A DNA stretch of 64,000 nucleotides, taken from contig NZ_JAPWKD010000025.1 in the NCBI RefSeq assembly GCF_028283705.1, positions 57,652 through 121,651 of the forward strand, in the 5' to 3' direction. Position numbers and translations under genes: made by a program. Shown piece by piece: positions 58,765 through 64,000 of this stretch. Below the pieces are notes generated by a model that was not told where the DNA came from, did no database searches, and saw only the letters and a program-made list of their open reading frames with translations. The stretch is from Pantoea sp. Its GTDB lineage: Bacteria; Pseudomonadota; Gammaproteobacteria; Enterobacterales; Enterobacteriaceae. How positions within the stretch are numbered: position 1 is the first letter of the stretch; each line of letters begins with the position of its first letter.

Positions 58765-59631
58765 ATGCGCTGGCAGGGACGTCGCGAAAGCGACAATGTG
58801 GAAGATCGACGTGACCAGTCGCCAGGCGGTTACGAGGGGCGACAAATACGTCTGCCGCGTGGTAAAGGCGGTATCATCCTATTAATCATCGTCGCAGTGG
58901 CCGGTTATTACGGCTATGACCTGACGGCGCTGATCGAAGGCGGCGGCAACCTCACTCCCACCACCCAGCAGCAGCAACGCGCCAACCCGGCGCAGGATGA
59001 AGCGGCAAAATTCACCTCGGTCATTCTTGCCACCACCGAAGATACCTGGAGCAAGCTGTTCCAGCAAATGGGCAAACAGTACGTGCCGCCCAAACTGGTG
59101 ATGTATCGTGGTGCCACCCGCACCGGTTGTGGTACTGGCCAGTCGGTGATGGGGCCGTTCTACTGTCCGGCGGATCAAACTGTGTATATCGACCTGTCAT
59201 TTTACGATGAGATGAAAACCAAACTCGGCGCGGGTGGTGACTTTGCCCAGGGCTACGTGATCGCCCACGAAGTCGGCCATCATGTACAGAAACTGCTGGG
59301 TATCGAACCGAAAGTGCGTCAGATGCAGCAGGGTGCCAGCCAGACGCAGGTCAATCAGTTATCGGTGAAAATGGAGCTTCAGGCGGACTGCTTTGCCGGT
59401 GTCTGGGGCCATTATATGCAGCAGCAAAATATCCTCGAAGTCGGCGATTTGCAGGAAGCACTGAATGCCGCTGAGGCGATTGGTGATGACCGCCTGCAAC
59501 AAAAAAGTCAGGGACGGGTGGTGCCGGACAGCTTTACCCACGGCACCTCGCAGCAGCGTTATACCTGGTTTAAACGCGGTTACGACAGCGGTAATCCCGG
59601 GCAATGCAACACCTTCGCCACTAACGGATGA
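58765..59631 (+). CDS. ypfJ: YpfJ, zinc metallopeptidase family membrane protein
   Basis: A 288-residue protein of the neutral zinc metallopeptidase family (PF04228): a charged cytoplasmic start (RWQGRRESDNVEDRRDQ), one membrane helix (about 35-50, GIILLIIVAVAGYYGY) and a periplasmic domain. That domain has the zinc motif YVIAHEVGHHVQKLLG and downstream ELQADCFAGVWGHYM. Conserved cysteines lie in GCGTGQ, FYCPADQ and ADCFAG. The ATG follows AGGAG. The last four bases overlap tmcA. Substrate unknown. Confidence 0.93.
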   Translation: MRWQGRRESDNVEDRRDQSPGGYEGRQIRLPRGKGGIILLIIVAVAGYYGYDLTALIEGGGNLTPTTQQQQRANPAQDEAAKFTSVILATTEDTWSKLFQQMGKQYVPPKLVMYRGATRTGCGTGQSVMGPFYCPADQTVYIDLSFYDEMKTKLGAGGDFAQGYVIAHEVGHHVQKLLGIEPKVRQMQQGASQTQVNQLSVKMELQADCFAGVWGHYMQQQNILEVGDLQEALNAAEAIGDDRLQQKSQGRVVPDSFTHGTSQQRYTWFKRGYDSGNPGQCNTFATNG

Positions 59632-61607
59632 ATTTGCCTGACATCAGCATGGCGATGCAGCGGGCAGGTATTCGCCGTTTGTGCGTGATAAGCGGCAGCA
59701 GCGAGTGGGCGCAGCAGCAGGCTAGCGTCTGGCGGGCGGCATTACCCGGAGACTGGCTGACCATTAGCGAACTAAACGACCTCGCTGCGTCCTTTCATCC
59801 GCCAGCAGCCCTGCGCACCCTGCTGGGTCGCGAATTTCATCACGCCATTTTCGATGCTCGCCACGGTTTCCATGCGGAAGCTTTTGCCGCACTGGCGGGT
59901 ACGTTGACCGCCGGAAGCTGGTTGCTGCTGCTGACACCACCCTGGCAGGAATGGGCCACCCGGCCTGATGCTGATAGCCTGCGCTGGGCAGACGTCAGCC
60001 AGCCGATTGCCACGCCACATTTCACCCGTCAGTTGCAACAGCAGATACTGTCGGATGCGCAAATTATGTTGCTGCGCGAAGGTCTGCCGGCGCGAGAACC
60101 GGCTGCGGCCGCGTTCCCTGACTGGCATTGCCAGGCACCGCAGCAGCAACAGCGCATCCTGCAACAACTGCTCACCCTGCCTGCGGGCGTGGCGGTCATC
60201 ACCGCTGCGCGCGGGCGCGGTAAGTCAGCGCTGGCCGGGATGCTGGCGCAGCAGGATGGTCATTGCCTCGTCACTGCCCCGGCTAAAGTCTCCACCGACG
60301 TGCTGGCGCAGTTCGCCGCGGAACATTTCCACTTTATCGCTCCGGATGCGTTGCTGGCACAGGAGCCGCCACCAGACGCCTCATGGCTGATTATCGACGA
60401 AGCCGCGGCCATCCCCGCACCGCTGCTGTCACAGCTGGTGGCGCGTTTTCCTCGCGTGTTGCTGACCACCACCGTGCAGGGCTATGAAGGCACCGGGCGC
60501 GGGTTTATGCTGCGCTTCTGCGCCTCATTGCCGGATGTACGCTATTTCACGCTGGATGAGCCACTCCGCTGGTCGCCCCGGGATCCGCTGGAAACCTGGC
60601 TGAGCCACGCGTTGTTATTTGAGGATGCGCAGGAGAGTGAGGCTCCAGCTGAGTTGACGCTGTTTCCAGCGACGCCAGAGCTTCATCCTGACGCATTGGC
60701 GGCGGGTTATCGTCTGCTGTCCAGTGCACATTATCGCACCACGCCGCTCGATTTACGGCGCATGCTGGATGCGCCGGGGATGTGTTTCTGGCTGGCCGGG
60801 ACACCTGACAACGTGCAGGGAGCACTGTGGCTGGTGGAGGAGGGAGGACTGGATGCTGCGCTTGCCTGGGCGGTATGGGCCGGGGGGCGTCGTCCGCGTG
60901 GCAACCTGGTGGCACAGTCGCTGGCGGCTCATGCGGGCTTTCCTGAGGCTGCCACGCTGCGTTCACAGCGTATCAGCCGTATTGCGGTAATGGCCGCCAT
61001 GCGACAACGTGGCGTTGGTAGCGCGCTGGTGGCGGCTGCGCGCCAGCAGGCTCAGGGCAGCGATTATATCTCGGTCAGTTTTGGTTATACGGAAACCTTG
61101 TGGCGCTTCTGGCAGCGCTGTGGTTTCACTCTGGTGCGCATCGGTTCCCAGCGCGAAGCCAGCAGTGGCTGCTATGCCGCGATGGCGATGCTGGCGCTGA
61201 CGCCCGCAGCACAGACGTTGCAGCAGCAGGCGACACGGCGTCTGGCGCGTGACTGGCGCTGGCTGCAACAGTTAATTGCGCTGGATTTACCGCTGTTGGC
61301 GGATGATGAGCAGCAGATTGATGAGGATGACCTGGCGTTGCTGGCCGGTTTTGCCTGGGCGCAACGCCCCTGGGAGGCAAGCTATGCCGCGTTACAGCGT
61401 CTGATACGCCAGACCCCGCTGCATCAGCCGTTGTTACACGCCATACTTATACAAAAACAAGCGCTGAGTGAAGTGGCCCGTCAGGGCGGGATCAACGGAC
61501 GTAAGGCATTGATGGTAAAGCTGCGTGCCGAGGTGGCTCAGGCGCTGCAACAGCGGGACGCCAGCATGGCCGCAAGCTGGCAACAGCGGCTCGCTTCGTT
61601 GCAATAA
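59628..61607 (+). CDS. tmcA: tRNA(Met) cytidine acetyltransferase TmcA
   Basis: Makes N4-acetylcytidine at the wobble base of elongator tRNA-Met using acetyl-CoA and ATP. The 659 residues contain an N-terminal DUF1726 part and an RNA-helicase-like ATPase with Walker A AARGRGKSALAGMLA (about residue 196) and Walker B WLIIDEAAAIP. A GNAT domain follows (RIAVMAAMRQRGVGSALVAAARQQ, about 445-468, and YISVSFGYTETLWRFWQRCGF), then a C-terminal tRNA-binding part. ATGA overlap with ypfJ indicates coupling, as in E. coli (ypfJ-ypfI). Confidence 0.96.
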   Translation: MNLPDISMAMQRAGIRRLCVISGSSEWAQQQASVWRAALPGDWLTISELNDLAASFHPPAALRTLLGREFHHAIFDARHGFHAEAFAALAGTLTAGSWLLLLTPPWQEWATRPDADSLRWADVSQPIATPHFTRQLQQQILSDAQIMLLREGLPAREPAAAAFPDWHCQAPQQQQRILQQLLTLPAGVAVITAARGRGKSALAGMLAQQDGHCLVTAPAKVSTDVLAQFAAEHFHFIAPDALLAQEPPPDASWLIIDEAAAIPAPLLSQLVARFPRVLLTTTVQGYEGTGRGFMLRFCASLPDVRYFTLDEPLRWSPRDPLETWLSHALLFEDAQESEAPAELTLFPATPELHPDALAAGYRLLSSAHYRTTPLDLRRMLDAPGMCFWLAGTPDNVQGALWLVEEGGLDAALAWAVWAGGRRPRGNLVAQSLAAHAGFPEAATLRSQRISRIAVMAAMRQRGVGSALVAAARQQAQGSDYISVSFGYTETLWRFWQRCGFTLVRIGSQREASSGCYAAMAMLALTPAAQTLQQQATRRLARDWRWLQQLIALDLPLLADDEQQIDEDDLALLAGFAWAQRPWEASYAALQRLIRQTPLHQPLLHAILIQKQALSEVARQGGINGRKALMVKLRAEVAQALQQRDASMAASWQQRLASLQ

Positions 61608-61680
61608 ATCCATTATCTCGTTCAAATTTTCCCAATATCACTCGCCAGGCAGTGGCGTATAGTGATGTCAGGAGGATGTT

Positions 61681-62379
61681 ATGGCACTACATTATGTAAT
61701 TGTTCAGCAACCGAGCACCGATCCCGCCCAGCTGTTTCTGCTGTACCACGGCGTGAACGATAACCCGGATTCGATGGCGCAAATCGGTAGCTGGTTTGCC
61801 CGTGCTTTCCCGGAAGCGCAGGTGGTGGCGGTTGGTGCGCCTTTGCCCGGCAGCGTTCCCCAGGGGCGTAAATGGTTTGCTGAAATTCCGGCGCACGATC
61901 GTTCGGAGCAACAGGGCGTCAACGCGGCGATGCCGGAGTTTGTTGAGTCGGTACGTCACTGGCAACAGCAGAGTGGGGTGCGGCCTGAAGCGACGGCGCT
62001 GATTGGCTTCTCGCAGGGTAGCACCATGGTGCTGGAAGGTGTGAAAGCGCAGCCTGATCTGGCCGGGCGCGTGGTGGCTTTCAGCGGGCGTTACGCGACG
62101 CTGCCGGAGCGCGCCAGTACCCGTACCACCATCCATCTGATTCATGGCGAATATGATGATCAGATCCCGATGCAGCATGCAGAAGAAGCCGCGCAGCGCT
62201 TAACCGCACTAGGTGGCGATGTGACACTGGATATTGTTGAGGATTTGCCACATGCCATTGACCATCGCAGCATGGAACTGGCGCTGAACCATCTGCGCTA
62301 TACCGTTCCAAAGCGTTATTTTGACGAGGCGCTGAGCGGTGCCAAACCTGGCGATGACGATGTGGTGATGCTGGTTTAG
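61681..62379 (+). CDS. ypfH: YpfH carboxylesterase-like serine hydrolase
   Basis: A 232-residue alpha/beta hydrolase of the phospholipase/carboxylesterase group: LFLLYHGVNDNPDSMAQIG at the oxyanion strand, nucleophile Ser in ALIGFSQGSTMVLEG, Asp region HGEYDDQIPMQHAEEAA and catalytic His in EDLPHAIDHRSMELAL. Purified E. coli YpfH has esterase activity on short acyl esters; the physiological substrate is unknown. It is preceded by AGGAGG and ends at a palindromic terminator shared with ypfN. Confidence 0.92.
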   Translation: MALHYVIVQQPSTDPAQLFLLYHGVNDNPDSMAQIGSWFARAFPEAQVVAVGAPLPGSVPQGRKWFAEIPAHDRSEQQGVNAAMPEFVESVRHWQQQSGVRPEATALIGFSQGSTMVLEGVKAQPDLAGRVVAFSGRYATLPERASTRTTIHLIHGEYDDQIPMQHAEEAAQRLTALGGDVTLDIVEDLPHAIDHRSMELALNHLRYTVPKRYFDEALSGAKPGDDDVVMLV

Positions 62380-62386
62380 ATGAAAA

Positions 62387-62408
62387 ACGGCGCGATTGAT
62401 CGCGCCGT
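62387..62408 (-). terminator. palindromic terminator between convergent ypfH and ypfN
   Basis: ACGGCGCGAT-TG-ATCGCGCCGT, a perfect 10-bp stem. On the minus strand it is followed by TTTTC, so it serves ypfN best. Its core resembles the GTAG-type repeat but the GTAG head is absent. Confidence 0.7.
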
Positions 62409-62426
62409 TAATGTTACGAAGGGCCG

Positions 62427-62615
62427 TTATTTTTTCTTCGGCCAGTCGTCGTCATCGTCCCACTTGTCGTTGAAGTCGCGATGCGGCGGCAGATCCGGTT
62501 TGTTATCCATGAATTTTTTATGATCGATACGTTTCAGGTCTTTATAAACGTTCATCAAAATACCGACCATCAGCAGGATCACCAGGATCCACCAATATTC
62601 TTTTAACCATTCCAT
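62427..62615 (-). CDS. ypfN: YpfN, small single-helix membrane protein
   Basis: A 62-residue protein: one membrane helix (YWWILVILLMVGILMNVY, residues 7-24) then a charged tail (DLKRIDHKKFMDNKPDLPPHRDFN, DDDDDWPKKK). It matches the UPF0370 family YpfN, found next to dapE throughout enterobacteria; function unknown. The ATG at 62613-62615 follows AGGAG. The frame is open upstream into dapE but only this part is conserved. Confidence 0.93.
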   Translation of the reverse strand: MEWLKEYWWILVILLMVGILMNVYKDLKRIDHKKFMDNKPDLPPHRDFNDKWDDDDDWPKKK

Positions 62616-62638
62616 TTGCCTGCTCCTTATGCGTGCTC

Positions 62639-63766
62639 TCAGGCGATCAGCTGTTCCATGATGCGCTGATACATGCGGCTCAACATCTGCAAATCTGACG
62701 CCTTCACGCACTCATTGATTTTATGAATGGTGGCATTCACCGGACCGAGTTCTACCACCTGTGCTCCCATACGGGCGATGAAACGTCCGTCAGAGGTGCC
62801 GCCGGTCGTTAACAGCTGCGGCCTGATTTCATTATAGTGCGCTACAGCGTTCACTACGGCATCCACCAGTTTACCGCGCGACGTCAGGAACGGCTGGCCG
62901 GAAAGTTTCCACTCCAGCGTGTAGTGCAACTGGTAGCGATCGAGCAGGGCGGCAACGCGCTCGCGGATCATTTGATCGGTCAGTTCGGTGCTGAAACGGA
63001 AATTGAATTGTACGAAAAACTCGCCCGGAATGACGTTGTTGCTGCCGGTACCCGCCTGCACGTTGGCAATTTGCATGCTGGTGGGTGGGAAGAATTCGTT
63101 ACCCTGATCCCACTCGGTAGCGACCAGTTCATTTAACGCGGGCATGGCGCGATGCACCGGGTTATCCGCCAGATGCGGGTAAGCAACATGGCCCTGCACG
63201 CCGTGAATGGTTAGATTGGCGGTGATCGAGCCGCGACGGCCATTTTTCACCACATCACCCACCACTTCGGTGCTGGAAGGCTCGCCCACCAGGCAGTAAT
63301 CCATCCGCTCATGACGCGCCATTAGTCGCTCAACCACTTTTACCGTGCCGTTAGCGGCGCTGGCTTCTTCGTCTGAGGTAATCAGAAAGGCGAGGCGGCC
63401 CTTGTGATTCGGGTGCGCGGCGACGAAACGTTCTGCGGCGACCACCATCGCGGCCAGTGAGCCTTTCATATCGGCAGCACCACGGCCAAACAGCATGCCA
63501 TCGCGGATGGTGGGTTCGAAGGGCGGATTGATCCAGCGGTTGGCGTCCCCGGGTGGCACCACGTCGGTGTGTCCGGCAAACGCCAGGGTTTCGCCCTGGC
63601 CACGCGTGGCCCAGAAATTCAGGGTATCTTCAATGTGCATCGGTTCCACGGTGAAGCCAATCGCTTCCAGTCGGGCAATCAGCAGCGCCTGACAACCTGC
63701 ATCATCCGGACTGAGGGAAGGACGACGAATCAGCTGCTGAGCCAGCTCAATAACCGGACAGAACAT
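62639..63766 (-). CDS. dapE: succinyl-diaminopimelate desuccinylase
   Basis: Di-zinc M20 hydrolase removing succinate from N-succinyl-LL-DAP in lysine and peptidoglycan synthesis. The 375 residues show LAFAGHTDVVPPGD (His/Asp ligands near 67-69), FGRGAADMKGSLAAM, the catalytic Glu in FLITSDEEASAANGT and the C-terminal ligand region VELGPVNATIHKINECV. The start at 63766 gives FCPVIELAQQLIRRPSLSPDD as in E. coli; the frame is open to 63832 inside yffB. The ATG lies just after the yffB stop, so yffB-dapE-ypfN form a unit. Confidence 0.97.
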   Translation of the reverse strand: MFCPVIELAQQLIRRPSLSPDDAGCQALLIARLEAIGFTVEPMHIEDTLNFWATRGQGETLAFAGHTDVVPPGDANRWINPPFEPTIRDGMLFGRGAADMKGSLAAMVVAAERFVAAHPNHKGRLAFLITSDEEASAANGTVKVVERLMARHERMDYCLVGEPSSTEVVGDVVKNGRRGSITANLTIHGVQGHVAYPHLADNPVHRAMPALNELVATEWDQGNEFFPPTSMQIANVQAGTGSNNVIPGEFFVQFNFRFSTELTDQMIRERVAALLDRYQLHYTLEWKLSGQPFLTSRGKLVDAVVNAVAHYNEIRPQLLTTGGTSDGRFIARMGAQVVELGPVNATIHKINECVKASDLQMLSRMYQRIMEQLIA

Positions 63767-63767
63767 G

Positions 63768-64000
63768 TTATGACTTCTCCTGGATAAACGCGTGATAAAG
63801 GGATTCATTAAAGCCGACCAGCAGGTCACCATTGGTCGCTGCCAGCACCGGGCGTTTAATCACGGCGGGCTGTGCCAGCATGATGGCTTTGGCGCTGTTG
63901 GCATCCTGCACCGCTGCGCGTTCCGCTTCCGGCAGTTTACGCCAGGTGGTGCCACGGGTGTTGAGCAGCGGCTCATAGCCGAGCTGGTCAATAAATGACT
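63768..64000 (-). CDS. yffB: ArsC/Spx-family protein YffB, C-terminal part (cut by window edge)
   Basis: The last 76 or so residues of a minus-strand gene entering from the right edge: FIDQLGYEPLLNTRGTTWRK, QPAVIKRPVLAATNGDLLVGF and LYHAFIQEKS before TAA (63768-63770). The LLNTRGTTWRKL and IKRPVL blocks identify YffB, a thioredoxin-fold ArsC-like protein whose N-terminal cysteine lies outside the window. It is upstream of dapE, as in E. coli. A second ArsC-family gene, yfgD, is at 42253. Confidence 0.93.
   Translation of the reverse strand, partial: SFIDQLGYEPLLNTRGTTWRKLPEAERAAVQDANSAKAIMLAQPAVIKRPVLAATNGDLLVGFNESLYHAFIQEKS

Overview
The window is chromosomal DNA of a gammaproteobacterium of the order Enterobacterales. 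Most core proteins (Ndk, RlmN, IspG, HisS, GuaB, GuaA, PurM, PurC, DapA, Hda, DapE) match my memory of the E. coli proteins almost residue for residue, and gene order follows the E. coli K-12 segment from sseA to dapE/yffB. The accessory content (PQQ membrane dehydrogenase, protealysin/emfourin pair, second Pst-type transporter, GTAG-headed palindromic repeats) points to Erwiniaceae, most likely Pantoea or a close relative. That genus call is inference; no rRNA gene is present to settle it.

Layout. 1-10529 is a core block: sseA (cut by the left edge, minus), then ndk, rlmN, pilW, rodZ, ispG, hisS, yfgM, bamB, der and yfgJ. 10530-14750 is an insertion relative to E. coli, with a PQQ-dependent membrane dehydrogenase and the protealysin-emfourin operon. 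Core resumes with xseA, guaB and guaA (14810-19472). 19525-28193 is a second accessory stretch: old yellow enzyme with divergent TetR regulator, DMT exporter with divergent LysR regulator, an AT-richer methyltransferase-desaturase-methyltransferase operon, a DUF3750 protein and MgtE. yfgG, tehB, ppx and ppk follow (28314-32832), then a PstC-PstA-PstB-like operon (33006-37462) without PstS. Core continues with purN, purM, upp, uraA, hda, yfgD and bepA (37563-44069). A fourth accessory stretch (44687-53351) holds two tandem DsrE-family proteins, a LacI-controlled ABC importer ending in a GpdQ-like phosphodiesterase, and a diguanylate cyclase. The last core block (53422-64000) is perM, bcp, gcvR, dapA, bamC, purC, ypfJ, tmcA, ypfH, ypfN, dapE and yffB (cut by the right edge).

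How the genes work together. Purine synthesis and interconversion (guaBA, purMN, purC) share candidate PurR boxes at three places. Uracil salvage (upp-uraA) has the G/A-plus-T-tract start region expected for UTP-sensitive initiation. Outer-membrane assembly is represented by bamB, bamC and bepA, the last a periplasmic quality-control protease. Phosphate metabolism is represented by ppk-ppx, the pst-like operon and the GpdQ-like operon. Lysine/diaminopimelate synthesis is represented by dapA and dapE.

The parts least explained by known biology are the 23415-25906 operon, the tandem membrane-anchored DsrE pair, and the PstS-less transporter beside ppk. No tRNA, rRNA, CRISPR array, insertion sequence, phage gene or obviously broken gene was found.
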